Under the pieces are notes generated by a model. The model searched no databases, had not been told where the DNA came from, and saw only the letters and a program-made list of their open reading frames with translations. Of a stretch of 64,000 bases of DNA, positions 52,889-61,186 are shown in pieces. Position 1 is the stretch's first letter. The number at the start of each line of letters is the position of its first letter. Source of the DNA: Alphaproteobacteria bacterium (GTDB lineage: Bacteria > Pseudomonadota > Alphaproteobacteria > DSM-16000 > Inquilinaceae); the NCBI GenBank assembly GCA_028277405.1, contig JANQGH010000095.1, positions 1 to 64,000 on the forward strand, given 5' to 3'. A program made the position numbers and the translations under genes.

Positions 52889-53286
52889 GACAGGCCACCG
52901 ATCAGGGCCAGGACGCTGGTCGCGCCCAGGGTGATCCAGGTGAACAGGGCGCCGACCGCGCGGCCCAATGGCTGATCGGTCTCGGTCTGGACCAGCATGC
53001 CATAGACATGGGCCAAGCGCCCGACCACGAGGATGATCCCCAGCACGTGGACAACCCAGGCGGCATAGCCCGTCGAGGCCACGATCAGCAGCATCAGCAG
53101 ACAGATCGGCACATATTCCATGGCATTTGCCTGGGTGCGGATCGCGCGCCGTAAATCGTCGCTTTCGGCGTCTCCGAACAAGGCCTTATGCTTGGCGCGC
53201 AGGCGCGTAACGTTGATGCTGACGGCCAGCGCCAGCAGGCCGAGAAGGCCGCCATAGATCGCGACCGCAGACAGACTGCCCAACAT
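52885..53286 (-). CDS. MAPEG-family membrane protein
   Basis: The 133-residue protein has four hydrophobic spans and the MAPEG signature RAIRTQANAMEYVPICLLML at ~48-67, with the conserved Asn/Glu pair; VGRLAHVYGM follows in span 3. Bacterial MAPEG proteins may have glutathione-dependent activity. It overlaps the SDR gene by 4 bp and follows the aldehyde dehydrogenase by 18 bp. Confidence 0.9.
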   Translation of the reverse strand: MLGSLSAVAIYGGLLGLLALAVSINVTRLRAKHKALFGDAESDDLRRAIRTQANAMEYVPICLLMLLIVASTGYAAWVVHVLGIILVVGRLAHVYGMLVQTETDQPLGRAVGALFTWITLGATSVLALIGGLS

Positions 53287-53304
53287 TGCCCCGCTCCCCT
53301 TTTC

Positions 53305-54756
53305 CTAGTCGTGTTTGATGGCGATGGTTTTCAGGGTCGAGAAGTGATTGAGCGCCTCGAACCCCTTCTCCCGGCCGAAGCCGCTTTTGCCGACACCGCC
53401 GAATGGCAATTCGACACCGCCGCCGGCGCCGTAATTGTTGACGAAGACTTGGCCGGCCCGGACACGCCGTGCCACGCGCAACTGCCGGGCACCGTCCTGA
53501 GTCCAGACACCGGCCACCAGGCCAAAGGGTGTGGCGTTCGCCAGCCGAATGGCTTCGGCCTCGTCGTCGAACCGCAGGACGGACAGGACGGGCCCAAACA
53601 CCTCCTCCTGCGCAAGCGGGTGCTCGACCGGCACCTGATCGATCAGGGTCGGCGGCACATAGTGTCCGCCGTCCGGCAGAGCGTCGGCCAACCGCCCCTG
53701 AGCCAAGATCGGCAGACCATCTTCCCTGGCGCGATCCAAGAAGCCGTCGACCCGCTGCTTCTGCTTGGCGTTGATCAACGGCCCGCAGTCGGGGTCCGAG
53801 GCCGAGGGACCCGTGATGAGCGCACGAAAGCGTTCAGCCAGTGTGTCCAGCAACCGATCGGCGATGCCGGATTGAACCAGCATGCGGCTGCCGGCCGAAC
53901 AGGTTTGCCCGGCGTTTTGGACGATCGCGGCAACGAGGAACGGGATGGCCGCGTCGAGATCGGCGTCGTCGAACACGATCTGCGGTGACTTGCCGCCCAG
54001 TTCCATCGTGACGGGATGGTTGTGCCTGGCGGCGGCGGCCTGGACCGAAGCGCCCGTCGCGGGCGAACCGGTGAAGCTGATGTGATCGATACCCGGATGC
54101 GACGCCAGCGCGGCGCCGGCCTCCGACCCAAGCCCGGTCACGACGTTGACGACGCCGGGTAGAAATCCGGCCTCCAGCGCAAGGTCCGCAAGCGCCAAAG
54201 GCACCTGACAGGCATCCTCCGCCGGCTTCAGGACACAGGCATTGCCGGCGGCAAGACCACCGCCGATGGTCCTGCCGAACACTTGGGCGGGATAGTTCCA
54301 AGGGATGATATGACCGGTGACGCCGTAGGGCTCTCGCACGGTCAGGACGGTGAAGCCGGGCTTGTAGGGCAACGTCTCGCCGTGATGCTTGTCGATGGCG
54401 CCGCCATAGAACTCGAAATAGCGGGCACAGGCGGCGATGTCCGCCCGCGCCTGGGCCAGCGGCTTGCCCGTGTCACGCGCCTCCAGCTGGTACAGCCGCT
54501 CGGCATCGCGCTCGATCAGGCGCCCAAGTCGGCTAAGCAAGCGCCCGCGTTCGACCGGATCGCCCTCGCCCCAGCCGCCATCGAAGGCGTTGCGCGCTGC
54601 CACGACCGCCGCATCGATGTCAGCCGCGTCACCCCGGCCGATGACTGCGAACACCTCTCCGGTCGACGGATCGACCACGTCCAATGTGCCGCCATCGGTC
54701 GGCCGCCGCCATTCGCCGCCGATCATCAGTTGGCCGGTTGCCGTCACACTGTCCAC
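53305..54756 (-). CDS. NAD(P)-dependent aldehyde dehydrogenase
   Basis: The 483-residue enzyme is an ALDH-superfamily member close to betaine- or aminobutyraldehyde-type dehydrogenases. The catalytic Cys286 is in NAGQTCSAGSR and Glu252 is in MELGGKSPQIVF. The cofactor loop FTGSPATG (~228-235) and PWNYPAQVF are present. The start is GTG at 54756, with AGGTGAG a few bases upstream, because the family's LMIGGEW follows at the right distance. The substrate is unknown; the phytanoyl-CoA dioxygenase-like gene upstream could supply an aldehyde. Confidence 0.93.
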   Translation of the reverse strand: MDSVTATGQLMIGGEWRRPTDGGTLDVVDPSTGEVFAVIGRGDAADIDAAVVAARNAFDGGWGEGDPVERGRLLSRLGRLIERDAERLYQLEARDTGKPLAQARADIAACARYFEFYGGAIDKHHGETLPYKPGFTVLTVREPYGVTGHIIPWNYPAQVFGRTIGGGLAAGNACVLKPAEDACQVPLALADLALEAGFLPGVVNVVTGLGSEAGAALASHPGIDHISFTGSPATGASVQAAAARHNHPVTMELGGKSPQIVFDDADLDAAIPFLVAAIVQNAGQTCSAGSRMLVQSGIADRLLDTLAERFRALITGPSASDPDCGPLINAKQKQRVDGFLDRAREDGLPILAQGRLADALPDGGHYVPPTLIDQVPVEHPLAQEEVFGPVLSVLRFDDEAEAIRLANATPFGLVAGVWTQDGARQLRVARRVRAGQVFVNNYGAGGGVELPFGGVGKSGFGREKGFEALNHFSTLKTIAIKHD

Positions 54757-54830
54757 TGGGCTCACCTTTTGCAGTTGTCCTGACTCTAGTTCGGATGTCG
54801 GCGATAGGAAACCGAGGCGCTCCAGGCACG

Positions 54831-55667
54831 TCAGAAACCGCGCACGGGCATGTCCGGGGCACGCTGCAGCCAATTGTCCAGGGGATAGGTGGCGGTGTCG
54901 TCGATCGCGTGCACGGCATAGGCGTGGCGCGACAGATCGGAGAGGTTGGCGCGGCTGCGGTGCGGCAACAGGCCGTGCAGCACCACCAACGTGCCCTTGG
55001 GCGCCTCCAAAGGGACATAGCCGTCGGTCGGAAGGGCGTCGGAGTCCAAAGTGTCCGTTGCGACACCGCCCGCGCCGTCGCGCCGGAACAGGGATTTCAG
55101 CCCCAGCCTGTGGCCACCCGGCAGCGCCTCCAGACAGCCATTGTCAATGGTGGCGTCCTGCAGCGCGAACCAGAAGCCAACCACGCTGATCGGGTCGGTG
55201 TAGAGGAAGGTGGCATCCTGGTGGGCGACCACTTCGCCGCCGATGCGCGGCTGTTTGAAGATGTACATCGACTGAATGAGGCGCGGCTCGGCCAGCCCGA
55301 TCTCGGCCGCGATGTCCGCCAGTCGGGGGTCGCGCGAAAAGCTCTCGAACGCTGGGTCGAGATCGTGCAAGGCATGGCCGATCTTGTTGATGGCCAACTG
55401 CTTCTCGACGGCTGGGCGGCCTTCCGCGTCGAAGGCACCCTCTTCGAAGAAGAACCGGATCTTGTCGCCGGAGGTCAGGAAGTAGTCGTCGGTCGTGCGT
55501 TCCTGATCCGTGGTGCTGAATACCGACTGCACGCTGGCGGGATCAAACCCATCGATCAGCTCGGCGGCGCGGGCCATGAGCCGGTCGCACGCGGCCGGGT
55601 CGGCAAACCCTTCAAGCTTCAGATACCCGTCGCGCCGAAAGTCCCGGACTTGCTCACCCGTCAGCAT
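54831..55667 (-). CDS. Phytanoyl-CoA dioxygenase (PhyH) family protein
   Basis: This is a Fe(II)/2-oxoglutarate-dependent dioxygenase of 278 residues. The iron-binding facial triad is His149 and Asp151 in VVAHQDATF and His236 in HGLLPHRSRANLS. The likely 2-oxoglutarate contact is Arg247 in SRHAYAVH. GCLEALPGGHRLG is a family landmark. It lies upstream of the aldehyde dehydrogenase (74 bp) and downstream of an AraC regulator, so hydroxylation followed by aldehyde oxidation is a reasonable guess. Confidence 0.92.
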   Translation of the reverse strand: MLTGEQVRDFRRDGYLKLEGFADPAACDRLMARAAELIDGFDPASVQSVFSTTDQERTTDDYFLTSGDKIRFFFEEGAFDAEGRPAVEKQLAINKIGHALHDLDPAFESFSRDPRLADIAAEIGLAEPRLIQSMYIFKQPRIGGEVVAHQDATFLYTDPISVVGFWFALQDATIDNGCLEALPGGHRLGLKSLFRRDGAGGVATDTLDSDALPTDGYVPLEAPKGTLVVLHGLLPHRSRANLSDLSRHAYAVHAIDDTATYPLDNWLQRAPDMPVRGF

Positions 55668-55795
55668 GTCTTGCTTTCCCTCTCCTGCCTCGACGCCGTG
55701 TCAAGGATATCCGATCTCATTGGCCGCAGCGCAAGGCCGGAAGAGGAAAGTTCCCGCCGCCAACCGGCGGCGGTGTGATCAGCTACCGCTGCCGC

Positions 55796-56629
55796 TTATC
55801 GCTCAACCGGTACCCAAACCTCGACCTCGCCGTCGCCCGTGTGCGGGTCGAAGCGATCGTCATAGAGTTCGAAGTTCGGCGCATCGAGCGCGGTCAGGCC
55901 GGCCTCAGACAGTGCCTTGTTCCAAATCGTGTAGGCAGTTCGGCGCATGGTCGAGATGTTGCCCGTGTGGGTGAAAACGGCATAGCGCTGGGGCGCCACG
56001 CGGACCCGCGCGAATTCGTCAGGCAGGTCCTCGAAGTCTCGAACCTGGACGCCCGTGACATATTCGAAGTTTCCGGCGCCGTCACCATTCCAACTGACCC
56101 CGTAGGTCTTGGCACCGATCTGGCCCGGCAGATTGCCGATGTAGGGCCCGAACTTGCGCCACTGCTGGGGAATGCCTTGATTGGTTTCAAAGCGATACCG
56201 TTCGCTAAGGCCCGCGATCAGTATCTCGCCACCGTCCTCGAAGCGCGGCGGGGCGAGGTCGATGATCAGGTCTTCGTCCATGTTTATCGGCTCCATCAGG
56301 TCAAGATTGTCGACATGCCGCTGTTCGCGGACCGCCTCGGGCGTCAGCCCGAACTGTCGGCGAAAGGCGCGGCTGAATGCCTCGTGGGAGCCATAGCCGG
56401 CGTCGAATGCGACCGAGAGAACGCTGGGCGCGCCGGCCGCAAGCTGACGGGCAGCCTCCGACAGACGACGCGCCCGGGCATAGCGCATGACCGATTGCCC
56501 GGTCGCGATCTCGAAAGCGCGCGACATGTGAAACCGGGACACGCCGACACGATCGGCGATCGGTTCAAGGCCAGGCGGATCCGACCCGTCGATTTCGATC
56601 GCCCAAAGGACTCTGTGCACCAGTGACAT
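55796..56629 (-). CDS. AraC-family regulator with GyrI-like effector domain
   Basis: The 277-residue regulator has a double helix-turn-helix at the N-terminus (~10-105, LEPIADRVGVSRFHMSRAFEIATGQS and VAFDAGYGSHEAFSRAFRRQFGLTPEAVR). The C-terminal GyrI/BmrR-like small-molecule-binding domain covers ~120-277 with VTGVQVRDF and VFTHTGNISTMRRTAYTIW. This Rob/TetD-like order usually goes with response to lipophilic compounds. The ATG at 56629 is preferred; the frame is open to 56758. It may control the PhyH-ALDH-MAPEG-SDR genes downstream. Confidence 0.9.
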   Translation of the reverse strand: MSLVHRVLWAIEIDGSDPPGLEPIADRVGVSRFHMSRAFEIATGQSVMRYARARRLSEAARQLAAGAPSVLSVAFDAGYGSHEAFSRAFRRQFGLTPEAVREQRHVDNLDLMEPINMDEDLIIDLAPPRFEDGGEILIAGLSERYRFETNQGIPQQWRKFGPYIGNLPGQIGAKTYGVSWNGDGAGNFEYVTGVQVRDFEDLPDEFARVRVAPQRYAVFTHTGNISTMRRTAYTIWNKALSEAGLTALDAPNFELYDDRFDPHTGDGEVEVWVPVER

Positions 56630-56787
56630 GAGACATCCCAAAACGAGGTATCGGCAGAATGTGACGGGCCCACAGGCAACGCGCTTGATCGAACGTGCTG
56701 CACCCACCAGCGCTAGCAAACACCGGATAGCACGCATTAGGATCGGGTCGCATACCACGCAAAACCGCTATCCAGGGTCAACCAGCC

Positions 56788-57387
56788 ATGACAGACCAGC
56801 CGTCCGATCCAGTTGCCCCGGGGCCGCTGCCGCTAGAAGACTGGGACCCCTCGCTGTCCTTTGTCATCAACGACATGAAAGGGGCGCCGATCAATGTCCA
56901 TAAGCTGATGGCGCATCACCCCGATCTGCTGAAGGCCTGGTGGAACTTTCGCAACTATTCGGTCCGGGGCGGCGATTTGGGCCGCCGCAAGGGCGAGCTG
57001 GTGATCCTACGCGTCGCGATCCTGCTGCGGGCCTGGTACGAATGGGCGTCGCATGTCGAACGCGCATTAGCGTGCGGCCTCGACCGCGAAGAGATTGAAC
57101 GGGTGAAGCGAGGACCCGATGCACCCGGCTGGGACCCGAGCGAGGCCCTGCTGCTGACCGCCGTGGACGAACTGGTCGCCAATCACGGCCTGTCGCGCGA
57201 GACCGAGGCCGGCCTGCGCCAGCATTACACCGTCCAGCAGATCATGGATATCATGGCCATTCACGGCATGTACGTCATTCTCGGCTGCATGATCAACACA
57301 TGGGGGTTGGAGCTTGACGCCGATGCCGCGGCAAACCTGCCCGACGACGTGACGAGGGCGGCGTTCGAAGCCGAGTTTCCGCGCTGA
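56788..57387 (+). CDS. Carboxymuconolactone decarboxylase (AhpD-like) family protein
   Basis: The 199-residue all-helical protein has the CMD core ~50-165: GELVILRVAILLRAWYEWASHVERALACGLDREEIERVK, then LLTAVDELVANHGLS and a C-terminal IMAIHGMYVILGCMIN. The AhpD CxxC redox pair is replaced by Y-E-W-A-S-H, so it is not a peroxidase reductase; members of this type are often called gamma-carboxymuconolactone decarboxylase-like. It is divergent from the AraC gene. Confidence 0.88.
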   Translation: MTDQPSDPVAPGPLPLEDWDPSLSFVINDMKGAPINVHKLMAHHPDLLKAWWNFRNYSVRGGDLGRRKGELVILRVAILLRAWYEWASHVERALACGLDREEIERVKRGPDAPGWDPSEALLLTAVDELVANHGLSRETEAGLRQHYTVQQIMDIMAIHGMYVILGCMINTWGLELDADAAANLPDDVTRAAFEAEFPR

Positions 57388-57465
57388 CCCCGGAGAGGAG
57401 CGATGCTCGCGACGTCATTCAAAGCTGCGAGATCACCGGATTTCGAGGCCGATTTCCCTTCAAAT

Positions 57466-57494
57466 TTGCCCTTCGATTACCATATCGAAATAAT
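57466..57494 (+). promoter_or_regulatory. Candidate sigma-70 promoter upstream of the PAP2 gene
   Basis: TTGCCC (57466-57471) and AATAAT (57489-57494) are 17 bp apart and match four and five of six consensus bases. CGAT and ATCG within the spacer form a short dyad. The region is AT-rich compared with its surroundings. Confidence 0.5.
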
Positions 57495-57536
57495 AGCACA
57501 TTGATAGTCATATTGGTTTATCTGGGGAGTGTTGGA

Positions 57537-57734
57537 ATGTCTTCTGACCGTTTGTCAGCTCGCAATTTGAACCGCGCGAACGCGAAGTGCGCGCCTTCCA
57601 ATGGCGACGATCTGGGCAGCGGCGCGGACCGTCATCAGCGAGACCCGAGCATGATTGGTCTGGCGACGTTTGGCTGCTGGCCATGTTATTGGCCGGAATG
57701 GCCGGGAAGCTTCAAGAGGGCGGGTCGGCGATAG
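57537..57734 (+). CDS. Possible small leader ORF (65 aa), uncertain
   Basis: An ATG preceded by GGGAG at good spacing opens a 65-codon frame right after the promoter candidate. The product is hydrophilic at first (SSDRLSARNLNRANAKC) and ends with a Trp/Cys-rich GCWPCYWPEWPGSF. I know no relative. It may be a leader peptide for the phosphatase or a chance ORF. Confidence 0.3.
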   Translation: MSSDRLSARNLNRANAKCAPSNGDDLGSGADRHQRDPSMIGLATFGCWPCYWPEWPGSFKRAGRR

Positions 57735-57780
57735 TCGCCGGCGCCCCGTGCGTTGGCTCAGCTGGGTTTTTATTGATGCG

Positions 57781-57803
57781 TCTGCCGATGCGCAGTCGGC
57801 AGA
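57781..57803 (+). repeat. Hairpin before the PAP2 ribosome binding site
   Basis: TCTGCCGA (57781-57788) and TCGGCAGA (57796-57803) form a perfect 8-bp stem with a 7-nt loop, ending ~12 bp before AAGGAGG. It could affect translation of the phosphatase. Confidence 0.45.
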
Positions 57804-57831
57804 GCCATTCATCAAGGAGGACACGGGCGAC

Positions 57832-58524
57832 ATGACACGTCGAAACATCCCTCTGCTCGCATGCCTGATCGTTTTCACGATCGGCGCAGCCGGTGCAACC
57901 CATGCGCAGGAGCATGACGCCCCGGTCTATCTGCCCGCCGGCAGCATCGACGCTGCGGCCTTGATCGGGCCACCGCCCGAGGTCGGGTCCCAAGCGCTCG
58001 ATCAGCAAATGGCCATCGTGCTCTGGCTGCAGGAAACACGCACGCCCGAACAGGTCGCATTCGTCGAGGAAACGCTGGATCAAAGCCGGTTCATTCCGCT
58101 GCTGGCAGACGATGCCATGCTGAGTGTCGACGGCATCGAGTTGGACCGGATGATCGAGGATGTGATCGATCAGGTGCGCACCGACTATGACGCCTTGAAG
58201 GAGGTGTTCGACCTACCGCGACCGTTCCAAATCAACGACGCCGTCATACCCGTTGGGGATGCGCGGCCGGTCGCGTCCTACCCCAGCGGCCACGCGATCC
58301 GTGCCACGGTCTACGCACGGGTGCTGGCGGAGATCTTTCCGGCCAGCGAGGCCGACCTCATGGACCTGGCCACCCGGATTTCGCATGGTCGGGTGATCGC
58401 CGGCGTTCACTACCCGATCGACGTCGTTTCTGGTCAGGAGCTGGGCAATGCCTATGCCGACATCATCGTCGCCCAGCCGACTTTCGCCGACGCGGTCGAG
58501 CGCATCCAGGGCGATCAGCCCTGA
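57832..58524 (+). CDS. Secreted PAP2-family (class A-like) acid phosphatase
   Basis: The 230-residue protein has a signal peptide ending near THAQE (~26). The PAP2 phosphatase motif is complete: K-x6-RP in KEVFDLPRPF, PSGH in SYPSGHAIRAT and R-x5-H-x3-D in GRVIAGVHYPID. This is the non-specific acid phosphatase arrangement acting on organic phosphates in the periplasm. The ATG at 57832 follows AAGGAGG at ~11 bp. No Pho box was found before it. Confidence 0.92.
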   Translation: MTRRNIPLLACLIVFTIGAAGATHAQEHDAPVYLPAGSIDAAALIGPPPEVGSQALDQQMAIVLWLQETRTPEQVAFVEETLDQSRFIPLLADDAMLSVDGIELDRMIEDVIDQVRTDYDALKEVFDLPRPFQINDAVIPVGDARPVASYPSGHAIRATVYARVLAEIFPASEADLMDLATRISHGRVIAGVHYPIDVVSGQELGNAYADIIVAQPTFADAVERIQGDQP

Positions 58525-58636
58525 TCCGACGGCCGTGCGAGCCGCCGTCAGCGGCCGGCTTTGACGTTCCGCTCATGATCTGTTCACACCGCATGCGCAA
58601 ACTCAACGGCGACTGGCAAAGTCAGGAGTTTGCGAA

Positions 58637-58906
58637 ATGTTTGGAAAGATTAGGTATTTTCGAGGGGTCAACAGATGCATTGCCGAGATCGGTGTCGATC
58701 GCGGCCGCGTGCATCCTGCGTTCCGCAGAGAGATCAAGAATGTCGGCTATTGGTACAAGAACACGCCGGAGGAATGTGCCACCGCCATGCTTTACCACAT
58801 GGCGGTAAGCAACCGACCGGAGGGCTATGACGTCGTCTTGTCGGACTGGATCGATCGCGGGCTGGTGCGCCGCAATGTCTTGCAGTCGATCGTCCACAAT
58901 GCCTAA
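58637..58906 (+). CDS. Small hypothetical protein (89 aa)
   Basis: I do not recognise a family. AGGAG stands ~9 bp before the ATG, and codon use matches real genes of the region. The sequence is soluble and mixed-charge (RYFRGVNRCIAEIGVDRGRV, then EECATAMLYHMAVSN and DVVLSDWIDRGLVRRNVLQSIV). The C-terminal half could be a pair of helices. It lies alone between the phosphatase and a DUF1127 gene on the other strand. Confidence 0.65.
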   Translation: MFGKIRYFRGVNRCIAEIGVDRGRVHPAFRREIKNVGYWYKNTPEECATAMLYHMAVSNRPEGYDVVLSDWIDRGLVRRNVLQSIVHNA

Positions 58907-58943
58907 CGGCCTGCGACGCGCCTAGCCACCTTGCCGCGCATTG

Positions 58944-59177
58944 TCAGCGGCCGTAGACCGCCTTCCGGGCGACGGCGGGAATGTCGACCCGAAACATGCC
59001 GAGCTCTGCCAGCGCTCGGTCGGAAAGCTGGTTTAGCTCATCAACCATCCGGCCATAGCGGCGGCGCTTCTCTAGCCAGGCTGAGCGCTTGTTGAACAGC
59101 GCCACAATCCAAGCCACGGGGTCAAAGCGAGACGCCGAGGCGGGCGCCTGCATCAAGTGTGCGTTGAGGGTGGCCAT
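58944..59177 (-). CDS. DUF1127-domain small protein
   Basis: The 77-residue protein ends with a DUF1127 domain: KRRRYGRMVDELNQLSDRALAELGMFRVDIPAVARKAVYGR in form (~37-77). AGGAGG sits 5 bp before the ATG. Its C-terminus AVYGR is shared with the next DUF1127 gene 190 bp away. Alphaproteobacterial members influence sRNA/mRNA turnover and stress or phosphate metabolism. Confidence 0.88.
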   Translation of the reverse strand: MATLNAHLMQAPASASRFDPVAWIVALFNKRSAWLEKRRRYGRMVDELNQLSDRALAELGMFRVDIPAVARKAVYGR

Positions 59178-59322
59178 TGAGGCCTCCTTTCAAAGCGGGT
59201 TGAAATCCGGGGGTCCATAAGATCGCCGAGGCCGGCGTCATCGCCGCTGCACGTCAGTTCGTTTGCCACGACCGCTAAGGCCGCTCTGTCGCGAGAGGCC
59301 CATGCGGCCAAGATGTGCAGCC

Positions 59323-59356
59323 GTCCCCCAGTCAGGTTAACACCAGACTGGGGGAC
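59323..59356. repeat. Perfect 11-bp inverted repeat between the two DUF1127 genes
   Basis: GTCCCCCAGTC (59323-59333) and GACTGGGGGAC (59346-59356) enclose a 12-nt loop. It begins 12 bp after the stop of the 59369-59539 gene. No T-run follows on the minus strand, so it may be a Rho-assisted terminator or an mRNA 3'-end stabiliser. Confidence 0.65.
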
Positions 59357-59368
59357 TAGCAGGCTGAT

Positions 59369-59539
59369 TCAGCGGCCGTACACGGCCTCGTGGGCGACCG
59401 CACGAATGTTGTTTCTAGACACCCCGATGTCGGAGAGGCGGAAGTCGGACAACCGGCTCAACTCGGCCACCGTCTGGTTGTAACGGCGGCGTTTTTCGTG
59501 AGCCGATTCACCCTTCGAATGTGTGCTGTCAGTCGTCAT
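59369..59539 (-). CDS. DUF1127-domain small protein (second copy)
   Basis: The 56-residue protein is little more than the DUF1127 domain: RRRYNQTVAELSRLSDFRLSDIGVSRNNIRAVAHEAVYGR in form (~17-56). GGAG lies 6 bp before the ATG at 59539. The shared tail AVYGR and alignment with the 58944-59177 product show local duplication. The longer copy has a 20-residue extra N-terminal segment. Confidence 0.88.
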   Translation of the reverse strand: MTTDSTHSKGESAHEKRRRYNQTVAELSRLSDFRLSDIGVSRNNIRAVAHEAVYGR

Positions 59540-59664
59540 CTCAAACTCCAATATCAATCGATCAAAATCTGCAAGCGGCGCTGAATATGGACGCCGCCGA
59601 GCGCATTATTACTCCACTCTACAAGTGGTCACCTCATGGGCCCGGCGCAAGTGGAATCGGACTC

Positions 59665-59868
59665 TCAGATCGCTGTTAACGCTTGGATCTTGGGCCTGTG
59701 TACTGACGCGATCGAACGCGACGAGACAACCTTGTGCAGGGCCCGTGGCACGCGGCCGGCAGCCGCCGCGACGATGTCGGCGCCCGGGTCGGCGAAAACC
59801 TCGCAGATCTTGGCACCGATACCGCTTGACGCCATCGTCACCAGCGCCTTGCGGCGGCCGAGGGAAAA
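59665..59868 (-). pseudogene. Remnant of a FabG-like SDR gene (5' end only)
   Basis: The minus strand reads FSLGRRKALVTMASSGIG then AKICEVFADPGADIV, clearly the first ~35 residues of a FabG-like reductase (normally TGASSGIG). The cofactor Gly is Met, similarity ends after about residue 40, and a TGA lies directly upstream. Removing one base there would restore a GTG-started MFSLGRR opening. The rest of the gene is gone. The 393-bp stretch 59540-59932 holds nothing else I can support. Confidence 0.6.
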
Positions 59869-59932
59869 TCACCTCGTCCAGTCCGCCACGTTCGCTTGGC
59901 CTCTCCCCCGATAGCTTCTTTCGCCGACGGCG

Positions 59933-61186
59933 TCAGGCAATCGGGCGATCGTGCCGCGGCAACAGAAGGGCGCAAACCGTGGCGATCAATCCGCCCAGGC
60001 CGAGCAGTGCAAAGGCCCAGCCCCAGCCGCTGGCGCCTGGCGACAAATCCAGAACCAGGCCGAACGAGGCCGGGGCGACCGCGCCCAGTCCGATACCCAG
60101 GATCGACCGCACACCCAGCGCCCGGCCCAACCGGTCGGCCGGCACGCTCTCCGTCATCGCCGTCGACAGGACGCCGGAATCGCCGACCGAGGTGAATCCA
60201 TAGAGCGTTGCGAAGGCCAACAGCAGGATCGGCGCCCAGCCGCCAGCCCAACCGAAGCTGAACGAGCAGATGGCCCCCAGCGCCGCCATGACGATCAGGA
60301 CCGCGCGCCGGCCGACAAGGTCCGAGGCCCGCCCCATCGAAAACGAGGCGACGAATCCCGACAGGTGCAGCGCGATCGCGATCGCAATGCCCAAGCCGAC
60401 CCCGCCAAGACCGATCCCTCCGGCGCTGAAATGGCCGTGCAGCGAGATGGTCAGGAACGCCGGCACCCAGGTCCAGACGCCAAACAGCTCCCAGCAATGA
60501 CCCATGTAACCGACGGTCAGCAAGACCGAGCGCCGGTCTTTCAACAAAGAGAACTTGCCCGCCATCGCCCCTGCGGTCGCCACCACCCGATCGCGCAAAC
60601 CGTGAACGGCGCCGGCGCCGAAAAGGGCGCCAAGCACCGTTGCCGCGGCCGAGACGACCAGCGCAGCCTCATAGCCGACCGTGGCCGTGATCCCTGCGCC
60701 CAGCGCAATGGACAGAACGTAGCCGGCGGACATGCCGCCGACGACCCAGCCGACACCGGCGCCCCGTTTTTCCGGCGGCAGGTTTCGGGCGACCAGCATG
60801 ATCGCCGGCGTGTATGTGCCCCCCTGGGTCAAACCAACGATGGTCAGCAGAACGAGGGCCGCTTCGTACGATCGCGCAAACAGGGCGAAGGCAAGGGCAG
60901 CCGTGGCGGAAAGCCAGTTGAACCAAGCAAAGATGCGTTTTGGTCCCAGCCGGTCGGAAATCCACGACGTGACCAGCAACGAAACCGCGAACCCGGCGGA
61001 GAAACCGGTCTGAACCAGCCCCGCCTGGGCACCCGTCATGTCCCACGCGACCACCAGGGTGGCCAGGCAGGCCGGGTAGGTCATGAAGATCGCCGTCATG
61101 AACAGGCGGCTGGCAAACAGCAGCGGGATCGACATCGACCGGTTTTCCGCAGGGGCGGCGGGTCTGGTCTCGGCTAAGTCATTCAC
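59933..61186 (-). CDS. MFS transporter
   Basis: The 417-residue protein has twelve hydrophobic spans in two halves. The loop 2-3 motif is SDRLGPKRIF, and the equivalent in the second half is GRASDLVGRRAVL. The EKRGAGVGWVVGGMSAGY stretch in span 5 resembles the motif of drug/anion exporters. No partner gene indicates the substrate. The stop lies next to the SDR remnant. Confidence 0.9.
   Translation of the reverse strand: MNDLAETRPAAPAENRSMSIPLLFASRLFMTAIFMTYPACLATLVVAWDMTGAQAGLVQTGFSAGFAVSLLVTSWISDRLGPKRIFAWFNWLSATAALAFALFARSYEAALVLLTIVGLTQGGTYTPAIMLVARNLPPEKRGAGVGWVVGGMSAGYVLSIALGAGITATVGYEAALVVSAAATVLGALFGAGAVHGLRDRVVATAGAMAGKFSLLKDRRSVLLTVGYMGHCWELFGVWTWVPAFLTISLHGHFSAGGIGLGGVGLGIAIAIALHLSGFVASFSMGRASDLVGRRAVLIVMAALGAICSFSFGWAGGWAPILLLAFATLYGFTSVGDSGVLSTAMTESVPADRLGRALGVRSILGIGLGAVAPASFGLVLDLSPGASGWGWAFALLGLGGLIATVCALLLPRHDRPIA

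Larger units (their letters stand above)
57388..57831. other. 444-bp region with promoter, possible small ORF and hairpin
   Basis: Between the CMD-like gene and the PAP2 phosphatase no secure gene is seen. An AT-rich patch holds a promoter candidate (57466-57494). After it lie a weakly supported 65-codon ORF at 57537-57734 and a hairpin at 57781-57803 just before the phosphatase ribosome binding site. It could be a long 5' leader. Confidence 0.6.

Noticed and set aside
59323-59356. Inverted repeat as an intrinsic terminator
   Set aside because: The stem is strong, but the minus strand continues GGCTGCACATC without a T-run, so it is listed only as a repeat.
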